31,031 bases of DNA, taken from positions 1 to 31,031 of the forward strand of contig WPDH01000285.1 of assembly GCA_019137255.1 (NCBI GenBank), in the 5' to 3' direction. The notes beneath the pieces were generated by a model. The model made no database searches. It was not told the origin of the DNA and saw only the letters and a list, made by a program, of their open reading frames with translations. The translations under genes were made by a program, and so were the position numbers. This document shows positions 20,795-31,031 of this stretch, one piece after another. Each line of letters opens with the position of its first letter. Within the stretch, counting starts at the first letter, position 1. Source of the stretch: Corinectria fuckeliana (lineage: Eukaryota > Ascomycota > Sordariomycetes > Hypocreales > Nectriaceae).

Positions 20795-21493
20795 ATGATA
20801 ATGGAACAACTTCCCATCCTCCCCTCTGGCATTTTCATGCAAACCGACTTCATCACACCCGCACACGAAGTCAAGCTCGTTCACATCTTCCAACACGAGC
20901 TCGAGTGGCCGGCACGCTCAGGGCGCCTCTCGCTACACTACGGATATACCTTTAGTTATAAGACGTTCGGCATAGACAAGGATGTTCCATTCAAGCCATT
21001 TCCGGACTGGCTTGTCCCTCTCCTGCCCACGACTGAAGGCCGTCCGCCCGACCAAGTCTGCCTTCAACACTACGCACCTGGCACCGGCATCCCACCGCAC
21101 GTCGACACGCACAGCACGTACGATCAGCTGTATTCGCTTTCTCTGGGTGCGCCGGTGTTTATTCAGTTCCGCGATGGCGTGTCCGGGGACAGGACCGATG
21201 TTGATCTCCTGCCTAGGAGCATGTTGCAGATGAGCGGGGACTCGCGACTGCATTGGACACATGGGATCAAGTCCCGTAAGACGGACACGCTGCCCGACGG
21301 GACTGTGAGGTTAAGGAAGGACCGCTGGAGCATCACGTATCGGTGGTTGCGCGAGGGAGGCGGGTGTGAGTGTGGCGATGAGAAGCTTTGCGACACGGCA
21401 CAGAGGCGAAATGGAGTGGAAAGAGAGTATCGGTGGAAACGATACGACCAAGATGCGAAGAAGAGTGAGATAAAAGCAGAAACAGTGGCATGA
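20795..21493 (+). CDS. AlkB-family 2-oxoglutarate/Fe(II) dioxygenase, ALKBH8-like
   Basis: Intronless frame of 232 residues from ATG 20795 (or 230 from ATG 20801). Residues 12-40 give an entry strand-helix typical of AlkB (GIFMQTDFIT...HIFQHELEW). The double-stranded beta-helix core has the iron-binding H-x-D (HVDTHS, His102 and Asp104), SLSLGAPVFIQF, LLPRSMLQMSG, and distal His156 in WTHGIKSRK. The 2-oxoglutarate-binding Arg177 and substrate-side Arg183 are in RWSITYRW. The signature HVDTHS...SLSLGA...SGDSRxxWTHGI is closest to the ALKBH8 oxygenase domain, which hydroxylates modified wobble uridine in tRNA in animals. No RRM or methyltransferase domain is attached. The Cys-containing, lysine-rich C-terminus (CECGDEKLC) is an addition with no assigned role. 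The tRNA substrate is inference from family resemblance. Confidence 0.88.
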   Translation: MIMEQLPILPSGIFMQTDFITPAHEVKLVHIFQHELEWPARSGRLSLHYGYTFSYKTFGIDKDVPFKPFPDWLVPLLPTTEGRPPDQVCLQHYAPGTGIPPHVDTHSTYDQLYSLSLGAPVFIQFRDGVSGDRTDVDLLPRSMLQMSGDSRLHWTHGIKSRKTDTLPDGTVRLRKDRWSITYRWLREGGGCECGDEKLCDTAQRRNGVEREYRWKRYDQDAKKSEIKAETVA

Positions 21494-23246
21494 GAAAAAA
21501 GCGTAGATGAGGGTATGCAAATCTAGTTGAAGGGTCATTCCTCGGCTTACTACTCCACAACTGCTTTGAGCTTCTTCGCGTCTTCTAGCATGATGGCAAC
21601 TTGTGGATATAATGTGATAATAACGATGATGGTGATGATAAAGCTAGTAGAAATGATATCATAACACAGGTGTAGGGATAATAAGACCGAAGAGGAGAAT
21701 CATTCTTGGCAGCTTTAGACGTCGAGGTAGGGGAAGGCCGCCTTTTGGAGGATCCCACCAGGCAGGCTTCAAAGGGAAACGGTGCGAATTGGGAGCCCGA
21801 GAGGCTGGGAACTGTAGCTGGGATGTTTCATGATATAGCCGACAAAACACGCTTCGTTCGAAACTCGAAAGTTGAGAATGCTGGCGACGATTATAGGGTT
21901 ATCGCTAGCCAGTATAGTAATTCATTGTCCCAAACACTCCATGACCACAGAAGGCAAAGCGCTCCGTCTTACGTGTCTTCACTGTCGAACCATAATTTCT
22001 TGCGCAGGTTGAAGTCAAGATGCACCTCCATCTTGGGGATACCGATAAATCACAACTGTAAAGCGTCGTCAGTTATCACTAGTATAGTAGTAAGCCTTTC
22101 TTGGAGTACTGGACCTGTTGTAGGTAGTGTCCATGCAGCCTCCTTTACTCATCAAACAGACAATATGTGCAACACGTAACACGGATCGGACAAGTTGCGA
22201 CTTCCCTTGCTCTACATCATGACGCCCAAAAGTTTTTGCCTTTTTGCAAGGGCAACCCTGAAGAGATCAAAAGATGCTGCATCGTCTGGATGTGACACTC
22301 TCCAGCCAGAGCTGCCTCCCCAAATTTCCAGCACTTGTTCATTTATGCTGTCGAACTGACTCGGACAAAGCGCTCATAGACATCTACCGTGGCGACATTC
22401 AAACTCTCAATAGTAGATTCAAGGACAATGACTTGCACGATGTAGGAATAAATCGTGGCGATCTGGTTGCTTCGAATTGAATGCTACTTGGTCATCCGTC
22501 GTTCCCGCAGGGATATATTGTCACATTTTAGTATTTAGGCCAGCCTAGCACTTAGCATCAGCGTAGTGCGCATTACATTTTGCTATGACTGGAAAATGCG
22601 ATATATATAGTGTCAAACCAGAGCCATTCGGTTCGGAGGTCTGAGTTATCCTCGTCACATCTAGTTTGTCAAAGCCCAAGGTGGCAAACTTGCGTTCATG
22701 TGCGAGGTCGGAAGAGTAATGTTGCACGTGTAGACTATCAGTCCCTTCAACAGAGGCATAGCCTTCGCGTTTGGGCCCCCGAGCCTAAGCTTAAGGCAGC
22801 CGTGTTCATGCTCTCGTACGGTAAGGAAACTTTATCAGACTAGATAATGGATCCTAGTTTGTCGTGGTCGATATGTAACATCTAGCACTAACAGTCTTCC
22901 ATGGTGTGCCTCGTTAAGTAGTTGTTCATATCCACGATAAGAGAGACACAAGATATCTCGGAGCACGTGTCATAGGGTATATGGTCGGGCTTGCCGGGCA
23001 GCCTGCTGAGGTGATGGACAATCGCAAAGTTGTATTTGGAACATATTCCGTGGCATACACCAGGTCGGCGCATGTGGCTCCAATTCATCAAATTCATACG
23101 TGCTGCAAACATACTTGGTTTTTTCCCTTCGTTCTTCCAGACGCTGGATCGCTCTCCTCAGAATCTTCCCATCAAGACCTCGCATGCTTCGTTTGAAGGG
23201 CTGCTTGCTGCGAAATATTTCGAACCTAGTCATTCCGGTGGCTGGT
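21494..23246. other. Long region without a confident gene, between convergent genes
   Basis: A 157-codon plus frame at 21706-22179 is the longest. It has no recognised motif, no good start context and mixed composition, so I do not call it. Frames at 22970-23233 (-) and 23030-23284 (+) overlap one another. The 3' flanks of the AlkB-like gene (+) and the dehydrogenase (-) account for the ends. I see no RNA gene. Confidence 0.5.
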
Positions 23247-24228
23247 CTAATTTATACCTCCCTGAATATCACTCTTCCGACTAATGATACCAGCCTTTGA
23301 ATCTCGAATCCTCTCTTGCAGCCAAGGAGGAAACCCTCTGATTCCTGACACAATACCCTGCCATCGCGGCAAGATGATCTGGCCACTCCTACCTCGAAGA
23401 ACCTGCTCCACGACGGCATTTGCAACCTCTTCCGGCTCGATGATAGGTTCTTTGAACTCTGGGCGGGCTATCATGTCTGCAGTCATTGGTGTTCGGACCC
23501 AGCACGGGTGCACAACGCTATGGCAGATGCTTGTCAGATGGTTGCAAAGCAGAGAACGTGGGAGGTTGAGACACGACGGACCTTGTTCTTACTCTGTCAG
23601 CAGAATATCTGTGCTTCAATTCCTGCCCCAGGCCCTCGTGGAACGCAAGAGCACCAGCCTTGGTGCAACTGTAATCGACATTACCAGCGATGACTACAAA
23701 GCTAGCCATGCTCGCCATTGTAACGACGTGGCCGTGGTTCGCTTTAATCATGGCTGGCAGAAATTCCTGAACGGTCCAGAAGTGTGCCAGTATGTTGACT
23801 TCAAACGTCCGTCGGAGATGTGCCTCTGTACCTTCGAGGATGCTGTGGCCCAAGCCTATACCAGCATTGTTGATGAGTACGGTTGGGTCACCGATGCGTT
23901 GCCGAACATGTTCTGCAGCCTTGTGCAAGGCGTCGGGAGACGTGACGTCGGCCTCGTAGAAAAAAACACCTGGTGGGAGCGGGCTTTGCGGAGGGCTAAC
24001 GTCGAGGACAACAACTTTGATGTTCTTTTCCGCAAATTGTTGGACAATGGCGTTGCCCATTCCACTGTTGCCTCCAGTGACGAGAACAATTTCTTTTGTC
24101 CAGTCCCAAATATCGTTCGAGACCAAGCCACCTAGAACTCGACTATTGAGGAATCGGTTTGTCGCATAAGCAATCCCGATCAGAAGGATGACCTTGAAAG
24201 CAGCGCTGAGACCAGGCAAGTTCTGCAT
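23247..24228 (-). CDS. Membrane-anchored classical short-chain dehydrogenase/reductase
   Basis: Read right to left, two exons (24228-23582 and 23517-23247) are split by a 64-bp intron (gtccgt...tctgac...tag), giving 305 residues. Another donor (gtaaga, 23601 region) breaks the frame; the chosen donor restores DRVRTSVVHPCWVRTPM, which is what the family has at this point. Residues 9-25 form a hydrophobic N-terminal anchor. The Rossmann cofactor motif TGGNSGMG is at 51-58, NNAG at 120-123, and the catalytic Tyr186 and Lys190 in YSCTK, with the catalytic Ser just upstream in the MASMAS segment. The layout resembles the fungal relatives of retinol/DHRS-type dehydrogenases, which use NAD(P)(H) on hydrophobic alcohols or ketones at ER or lipid-droplet membranes. 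Substrate and cofactor preference are not determinable here. All catalytic residues are present. Confidence 0.9.
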
Positions 24229-25193
24229 CTTGACTGAGATTGTTTACTTGCCGTCACTCATGGGGTCACACGAACGGTTTGATAGAACGATAAAAACGAA
24301 GGAGAGATGACTGCTCTCTCTGCTGGCTTATACATATCAGTGTGCGGCTTAATTACATTCTCCCAGGCTGTAAGCCGAAACGTCACTGATCCTACGTTGT
24401 CCGAAGACCCGTAAGCTGACTGCTACTGTACTCACAACGTCTGACAGCCCCAAACGCCTTGGACGAGGCATAGTTATCTTGTACCCTTGCCTGAGCTGTC
24501 GGAGACATTCTACTGCAGACTTTCAATGGCGTCTGGCCTAAAACGCAACACCCCGCCTTTGCGCTTACTGCTGACGTATTGCTGCCTAGAAGATCCATGC
24601 AACGCATCGTGGCTGCTGACACGTCAACGCGGTGCGGCGGATTTGAATAGAAGCACGAGTTAGGAGTTAAAGCGCGCCTCGTGCTGCCGTTTTGTCTGTC
24701 TCTTTACCTATAGTTTCATTCGTTGTTCCGAGCAAGGTAGCATCGGTACTTCGTACAGCCTTGTACAATGCTTCCTTTATTACATTAGATGCCTATCATC
24801 TACAACATCCCATATTACCCAGGTGACTTCAGCATTTTGCTGATAGGTTCGCCGTAAGACTGCCACAAAAAGTCCAATTCGAGTGTTGCAAGTGCGTCTG
24901 TTGTGATGCCGCACTTCGCAGTAAGCAGAAGTCAAGGCAGACAAGGCTAGAGGCGCAAGAACGCCCAGCCCTGGTTGACATTATCTGATTGGAGGTCCGT
25001 GGAAAATATGGGCTTAGCCAGCAGCGCCTCCCAAGTTCAAACGAGGCTACAGGTTTCGACCATTTATCTAACGGTGCCATTTCAGTTCTCCGTTTTTTCT
25101 CCCCCCCCATCACATCACCCAAACGCAGGACTTCGACATCTGATCGCCGCCGCTTTTATCCTAAGACTGACCGACCAATGAGCTTCGACGAAG
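24229..25193. other. Divergent promoter region
   Basis: Almost 1 kb between the divergent starts of the dehydrogenase (-) and the NLR-like fragment (+). No gene is visible; short frames at 24392-24622 and 24829-25122 lack motifs. A pyrimidine-rich run with an eight-C tract near 25100 lies upstream of the right-hand gene. Confidence 0.5.
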
Positions 25194-25470
25194 ATGGAGG
25201 TCGTAGGAGCGGTCTCAAGCTGCATCGCACTGGCGCAAGGCCTGGATGCGGGGCTACGGATGGTCAACTTTGTGAGGGACATTCCAAAGATCCAACAGGA
25301 CTATGAACCCCTACGAGAGGAGGTGAGCCAGTTTCGCTGTTCTTCAAAGTTCTTAGCCTTAGACATATAGAAAATCGCACTGATATAGCGTATTAAGCCC
25401 CGCCATAGCTCAGGTTTATCGAACACGTTCTCCAGGTCTGCCAGCAAGTGGTGGGCCTCTGCCCTGATCT
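25194..25470 (+). pseudogene. 5' fragment of an NLR-like (fungal STAND N-terminal domain) gene, cut by an LTR
   Basis: ATG 25194 opens an exon of 43 codons (MEVVGAVSSCIALAQGLDAG, then NFVRDIPKIQQDYEPLREE) ending at a good donor, gtgagc at 25323. The helical 'MEvvGavSsciAlaqgl.ag..vv.FvrdiP.iq.dye.Lr.E' pattern is the start of the N-terminal domain found in many ascomycete NACHT/ankyrin and related STAND proteins. The acceptor is ambiguous. After tag at 25370, KIALI runs into TAG, which could be a CAG altered by C-to-T. A later acceptor at 25408 gives LRFIEHVLQVCQQVVGL. Either way the sequence meets the TGTTAG of an LTR at 25471. NLR-like proteins act in fungal allorecognition; this copy keeps only the first few dozen residues. 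Domain assignment rests on a short stretch. Confidence 0.45.
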
Positions 25471-25633
25471 TGTTAGTGGTAGGACCACTAGTCAGGCCTG
25501 CTATTAGGCACTGTCTATATTTCTGCCTTAGATGCTAGGCATCTAGTGATAATAGTAATCCCCTTAGGGACTTACTATTCTGCCTCTTTTCCTAGCTTAG
25601 TATAGTTATATAATATATATAGTTATATTAATA
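25471..25633 (+). repeat. LTR copy 2 (Ty1/copia-type 5' LTR), RIP-mutated
   Basis: 163 bp aligned to LTR copy 1 with one single-base indel. The changes are almost all C-to-T or G-to-A, concentrated in the second half, where cagtcacatc has become tagttatatt. It starts TGTTAG at 25471 and ends at the point where the primer-binding site begins, so it is a 5' LTR of the element that continues to the right. Confidence 0.85.
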
Positions 25634-25653
25634 GTTATAAGCCTAATAGTAAC
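25634..25653 (+). other. Degraded primer-binding site
   Basis: Directly after the LTR, gttataagcctaatagtaac resembles the copia-type primer site, which pairs with the anticodon-stem half of initiator methionine tRNA (core of the type GGTTATGAGCCC). The differences are G-to-A and C-to-T transitions as RIP would cause. This supports a Ty1/copia rather than gypsy element, and a plus orientation. Confidence 0.6.
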
Positions 25654-28600
25654 TTTTTAAGTGAATTTTAGCTTTTAGTATTAATTTAGTATTATTTTTA
25701 ATATTAGGAAAAGACTTATAAGTAACTAATTTCTTTTTTAGCTAAGTAATTACTTTTAAGACTTATAAATTCTAATTTAAGTAATTTATATAATTTAAAG
25801 TAATTTACTTATTAAGTACTTAGTATACTTTTAGCTACTAATATAATAAATATAAATAGTATAAAAGTATTTTTAGATTTTCTTTTTAAGCTAAAAAAGG
25901 CTAAAAACTAAATCTTATAGTTAAAATATATTTATACTTTAGTTATAATATATAAAATTTAAAAATATATTAATTTAGAGATTATATTAAGTATTAATAA
26001 TCTAATATTAGATCTTATACTAGTTATTAATAAGAGAGATTTCTTTTTAAAGCTTAAAAAGCTAAATTTTTTAAGTATTAATAATAGTAAGAAAAAAGCT
26101 CTTATTATATAAATTTATTAGTTTAACCTTAAAGATTAGTAGTAAGACTATAATATTAAGTAAGCTAATAATAATAAGCTATTTATATTTTAGTAGGTAA
26201 GATAAGATAAGAACTTATAAAATAAGACTTTTAAGAAGAAAAAGCTAAATAAGCTTAAAATATTTATCTTAAAAACCCTCTTAAGTAGCTATACTATATA
26301 TATTAAGAAAATATAAGATCTTAAGAAAATTATTAGCTATCTTAAGCTTTTTATTAATCTTAAAGATAAAAATAATATTTATAAAGTTAAGATAAAGTTT
26401 TAAGCCTTAATAACTAAAAAAGAGTTAAGAGATTAAAAAGCCTAAGCTAACTAGTTTAAAAAAGCCTAAAAGAATTATATTATATATAAGATAATTATTA
26501 TTAATAAGAAGAGAGCTAAAAGAGAGTTTCTAAAAGTAATAAAACCCTAGTAAGAGTTTTATTATACTTAGGATAAGCTTATTATAAGATAGAAAAGTAA
26601 GAGTAAAAAGGTAGATAATCTACTTAAGATTATATACCTCTTTTATAATAATATAAGAAAGAAAAAGTTAAATTCTTTTTAAGCTTATTTTATAATAGCC
26701 TTTAAGTTATTAAACTCTTTTTAGTTAAGCTAGTAAAATAAAGCTATAAGTTAAAAGTATTTTAGCTATAAAAAAAAGTATTTTATATAAATACTTATAT
26801 AGTAAGAAAGATATTTTAACTTTTTAGCCTTATATAAAAAAAAATATATCTTAGAGGGCTAAAACTTTTACTTTAAGTAAGATAAGACCTTTTAGAAGTA
26901 GTTTAATAAGTACCTAAAAAAGCTAAAAAAAGCTAATACTTAAACCCTAGTAAAAAAGGTAACTTATATACTAATTAGTAGTCTAAAAAAGAAGGTAAAA
27001 ATAATTACTATTACTTATTAAACCTCTCTTTTAAGTCTTATTTCTTATATAAATACCTTATATATAGCTATATATAATATAACCTTTATAAACCTTATAA
27101 TTAGAGATATTACTATTTATAATTTTAGTATCTTATACTACTTTTTTAACTATATAGACTAGTTTTTTAAAAAAGGCTTTAATTAGAGGGTTAAAAAAAC
27201 TACTTATATAAGAGATAGTAAGATATTTATAAAAAGCTAAGATATAATTAACCTAAGAGTTAAATATCTTAAGTTTTCTAAGAGTAGGCTAATTAGACTT
27301 AAGTATACTTACTATATATTAAAAATATATCTTAATATAATTTTAAGCTTTTAGATATATAGTAATAGTATTATTTAAGATTAAAAAGTAAAAGTCTTTT
27401 AAATAAAAAGATTATTTAAGATAGTAGCCTTTATATAGCTTTATATAGGCTAATAAGTTATTTTAATAAGAGTATTTATTTAGAGCCCTCTAGTTATAAT
27501 AGCTTTAAAGCTTAAGATAGTTCTTAAAGAGAATACTAAGTTTTAGTATTAATAATATAATTATATAAGATAGAAAGCTTTTAATTAGCTAGTCTTATTA
27601 AGTTTAAGAGTAAAAGTTAAAAAACCTCTTCTTAAGAAATATTAGGTTTATACTATAATAAAGATAATAATAATAGTCTTAAGAAAGTTTTTAAACTATA
27701 TCTCTTAAAAGCTTAAAAAAGTAATAAATTATAATTTTTATTACTTTCTAATACTTATATATAATAGCTACTATTATTAGGTTCTATTTATAAATATAAT
27801 AATAAAAATATACTTTTTTTACTTTTTAAAGATAAAATCAGATATTAGGAGTATATTTAGAAAGCTATAAGCCTAGCTATAAACTTAATATAGTCTTAAG
27901 ATTTTACTCTTATAATATAATAGTAAGAAGGCTTTTTTTACTAAAAAGAAAAAAGAGATTTTTAAGAATAATAGTATAATTATCTATAAGTCTACCTTAT
28001 TAACTTTAATATAAAATAAAAATACTAAGATATTAGAAAGAATTATTAAGGTTAAGAGTAGAGTTATAATTAAGAAGTTAAAGCTCTTAAAAGAGCTTAT
28101 TTTTAAGATATACTATATAGTAGTATACCTTCTTAACTATATATCTTATTAAAAGAAAAATTAGTAAGTAACCCTCTACTAGCTCTAATAAGACTAGATT
28201 AAAAATAATATCTTTATATATAGTTATATTCTTAAGAATATAAGACTCTTATAAGTATATATTAAGGTTTTTAGGTGCTTAGCCTATCTAATAACTATAG
28301 CTACCTTAAAATATATTAAGTTATATAAGTTTTTAAGCTTACTTATAAAGAGAGCTTATATTAAGTATCTTATTAGCTATAAGAGTAAATTATAATATAT
28401 AATTTATATACTAATAACTTAAGATAAGAAGGTTATAATCTCTACTAATATATAGTTTAATAAGTAAGAATATTTTAATCTAAGATATAAGAAAGATATA
28501 AAGGCTTATAAGAAATATACTTATAAAATTTTAGACTAAATTAATATAAGAGAGGTCTCTAATAATAAAGATACTAGTAAGAAAGATAGTCTTAATATAA

Positions 28601-30579
28601 TAGTTATAAAATCTTTTTTAAATCTTACTAAGTTATAAATTTAAGTACTACTTATAATATCTCTAAGAGAGATATAATAGCAGAAAAAAGTCTAATACAC
28701 TTAGTAATAGTAACCTTAAACTAAGACTTTATAAGAAAAAAAAAGCACTTTTAAGATTAAAAGTGCTAAAACTATATTTAAGACTATTTTACTCTTTCTC
28801 TCTCTTACTAAGAGAGCTATAAGATAAGTTACTTTTCTTAATAATACTTTATATTAGTCTAGCTTACTATATAAAATAGTAAGTATAATACTATTATATA
28901 ATCTATTACCTAAGATTATAAATAATATCTTATTAACTATATAAGCTAAAAATAGTAATAACTTTATAAAACCTAATAATCTTATAAAAAGTTTAAAATT
29001 ATAAGACTTATTAGATAATAATAGTTTAGTTAATATATAAATTATTATACTAAAATAGGTTAATAAGATATTAAGAGATAAAATAGATAATAAGACTAAT
29101 TTAAACTTATATAATAACCTTAATAATACCTCTCTTTAGTTACTAAAGAAATTATTATAAAAAACCTAAAGAGATTATAACTAGTACTTTTAAAAAGCTA
29201 ATATAATCTTTAAGTGTTATATTTAAAAGCTCTTAAAGAAAGCTCTTAAAATATAAAAGTAAAAAAAACTTAAAAAGTATATTAAGATAAAACATATTAT
29301 TAATATAACTCTTTTAAATATAAAAAGATATTCTTTTTATATTAGTATAATACTACCTATCTTAAAGTTATATAAGTAGGCTATAATCTTTCTATAAGTA
29401 TCTTAATAGTATATAAGCCTTCTTTTAAAGATTAAAAACCTAAAAAATAAAAAAGCTTATAAGAAGATTCTTATAGATAAGCTAAATAATAATATTTAGC
29501 TTATTAACCTTAAATAAGTATTTATATATAAGGTTAATAAATAAGGCTATATAATACACTTTAAGATATACTTAGTAGCTTATAATAATAAGCAGAATAA
29601 GAATAAAACTAAAACTTATATATTTATCTTAGTATATAAGACTTTTTAGGTAATATATATAAAATACTATAAGAAAAATCTTAATATATATTAATATAAT
29701 ATTATTAATACTTTTATTAAAGCTCTACTAAGTAGAGAGGTTTACTACTACTTACTACTAAAAATATTTAAAAAAAGAGTCTTTTTAAAGCTTTTAAAGG
29801 CTTTTTATAGCTTATAAATATTACTAAAGCTATAATATAAGAATCTTACTTACTTTTTTACTAGTTAAGACTTTAAAGCTTATAAGAAAAACTCTTATAT
29901 TTTTAAGTATAAAAAGCTTTTTATCTTTTTTTATATAAATAATATTATTATAATATAGCTAAAAGAGTTTAAAAGTAAATAGTAATAAGTTTATAATACC
30001 CTAATAATAAAATATTAGGTTAAGAACTTAAAAGAGTTATACTAGTTCTTAAGAATTAAGATTATTAGAGACTATATAGTAAGTTACTTTTAGCTCTTTT
30101 AAGAGTTATATATTTTAACTATAGCTAGAAAATTTAAGTTAGATAGTAAAAAACTAAAAGTCTATAAGAAAAAAACCTTTTTACTCTTATAGATTTTTAT
30201 ACTTATAATATATAAAACTAGTTTTAGTCTTATCTTAAAGTATAAAATAAAAGTAAGTAGTATAAGCTATCTTACTAATACTATAAGGCTTAATATATCT
30301 TATATATTATTAAAGCTTAGTTAATTTAGTTATTAGCTAAGCCTTAAGTATAATAAAGTAGTAAAATAGTATTTTTATTTTTTTATTTATTTATACTTTA
30401 TAAACTTAAAAGGTAGATAGTACTTTTATTTTATATAAATATAAGAAAAACTATAAAATTAAATAAAAACTTATATTTTTTATATAATAAACCTAGGTTA
30501 AGCCTCTTATATTATTACTATATATAAGTAAATAGTCTTTTTATTAAGACTAGAGTTATCTTATTTTCTAGAGAGCTAG

Positions 30580-30668
30580 AAAAAAAGTTAAAAAAAGAGA
30601 AAAAAAGAAAAAAAAAAGAAAAAAAAGAGAATAAAAAGAAAAAAAAAGATAAAAAAGAGAGAAATAGT
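30580..30668. repeat. Purine-only low-complexity tract
   Basis: About 90 bases consisting almost entirely of A with scattered G (runs like aaaaaagagaaaa), interrupted by a few T. It follows the RNase H remnant and may represent a G-rich or A-rich simple sequence that accumulated by slippage after RIP. Confidence 0.7.
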
Positions 30669-30796
30669 TAACTAAATATTAAGTATTTAGTTTACTATAA
30701 GAGTAAAGTAGTTAAGTATTAGAATTATACTAGCTAAGTAAGTTTAGGTTATTTTATAGTTATAGCTAAGAGCTTAGGATTTTAAGTAGGTAAACT

Positions 30797-30834
30797 AGCT
30801 ATTAGTAAGTTAGCTAGCTATTAGTAAGTTAGCT
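30797..30834 (+). repeat. Tandem duplication of a 19-mer
   Basis: Two perfect head-to-tail copies of AGCTATTAGTAAGTTAGCT (30797-30815 and 30816-30834) within the RIP-degraded block. Each copy begins with AGCT and ends with AGCT. Confidence 0.9.
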
Positions 30835-31031
30835 AGTAGTATAATTATTAGTAGTTAAAAACTAGTATAAACCTAATACTTAACAGCTATTAGTAGCTAT
30901 TAATAGCTATATAGATCTTTATTATTTATTATTTAGTCTTTTAGATTATAATATTTTTCTTTTTTTCTTTTTTTTTTAACACTTTTATAAGTAGCTTTCC
31001 TTTTAGGCTTTTTATTAGGCTTATATTAGCT

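Larger units (their letters stand above)
25654..31031 (+). mobile_element. RIP-degraded Ty1/copia retrotransposon, internal region, 3' end beyond the window
   Basis: The whole block is AT-saturated and full of TAA/TAG codons, yet domains can be traced in one frame. At about 28090-28480 there is an integrase C-terminal pattern (IYYIVVYLLNYISY, then TLY in the place of the TPYE-like motif). At about 29460-30000 lies the reverse transcriptase, with remnants of the WVF.yKvn..GyI...kA.LVa.g segment and a catalytic YVDD-like site now reading YINN (29932-29943). At about 30020-30580 come the connection and RNase H parts. All three share one frame, so the decay is by substitution, not indels. The order integrase, then reverse transcriptase, then RNase H is diagnostic of copia elements. 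No gag/protease domain was identified with confidence in 25654-28000. No 3' LTR was seen before the window ends. The element has no coding capacity. Confidence 0.85.

Noticed and set aside
21706..22179. 157-codon plus-strand open frame
   Set aside because: No recognisable domain, start context or splice signals; composition like surrounding non-coding DNA.
23284..24135. 283-codon plus-strand frame antisense to the dehydrogenase
   Set aside because: The minus strand carries a complete SDR with all motifs and a valid intron; the long antisense frame follows from codon bias and crosses that intron.
12123..24228. Possible secondary-metabolite or catabolic gene cluster (hydratase, dehydrogenase, dioxygenase)
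   Set aside because: No backbone synthase, transporter or pathway regulator; the genes are scattered, on both strands, and belong to unrelated processes.

Overview
The window comes from a filamentous ascomycete (Pezizomycotina). The genes have short GT-AG introns of roughly 45-65 bases with CTAAC/CTGAC-like branch points. The protein families are typical of these fungi: a fungal-rhodopsin membrane protein, a HET domain, a secreted GH47 mannosidase, a fungal C2H2 finger protein and cyanamide hydratase. Both ends are extremely AT-rich in the manner of repeat-induced point mutation (RIP). Genus cannot be decided from the sequence.

Layout. Bases 1-1204 are a RIP-degraded block ending in a 164-bp LTR (1041-1204). 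Bases 1205 to about 25470 form a gene island of normal base composition. From 25471 a second copy of the same LTR (163 bp, itself RIP-mutated), a degraded primer-binding site and at least 5.4 kb of a RIP-degraded Ty1/copia element in the same orientation run off the right edge. The element's integrase, reverse transcriptase and RNase H remnants can still be read in one frame.

Genes that look intact: a seven-exon rhodopsin-like membrane protein (2900-4451, +), cyanamide hydratase (12123-12890, +), a small beta-trefoil-like protein (13646-14188, +), a secreted class I alpha-1,2-mannosidase (17698-19441, -), an AlkB/ALKBH8-type dioxygenase (20795-21493, +) and a membrane-anchored short-chain dehydrogenase (23247-24228, -). 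A J-domain protein (14613-15471, +) is probably functional but has an irregular first intron.

Broken or partial genes: a Ser/Thr-rich membrane glycoprotein (about 5107-5874, -), a C2H2 finger protein with a frameshift (9793-10784, -), a HET-domain pseudogene with a stop at the conserved Trp (15775-16248, +), a charged coiled-coil reading frame with two stops (16296-16745, +), and the 5' end of an NLR-like (STAND N-terminal domain) gene cut off by the right-hand LTR (25194-25470, +).

The genes do not form an obvious pathway or secondary-metabolite cluster. The strongest theme is decay at the edge of transposon-rich compartments, including two remnants of families used in fungal self/non-self recognition (HET and NLR-like). 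I found no convincing RNA gene, CRISPR array or new defence system.
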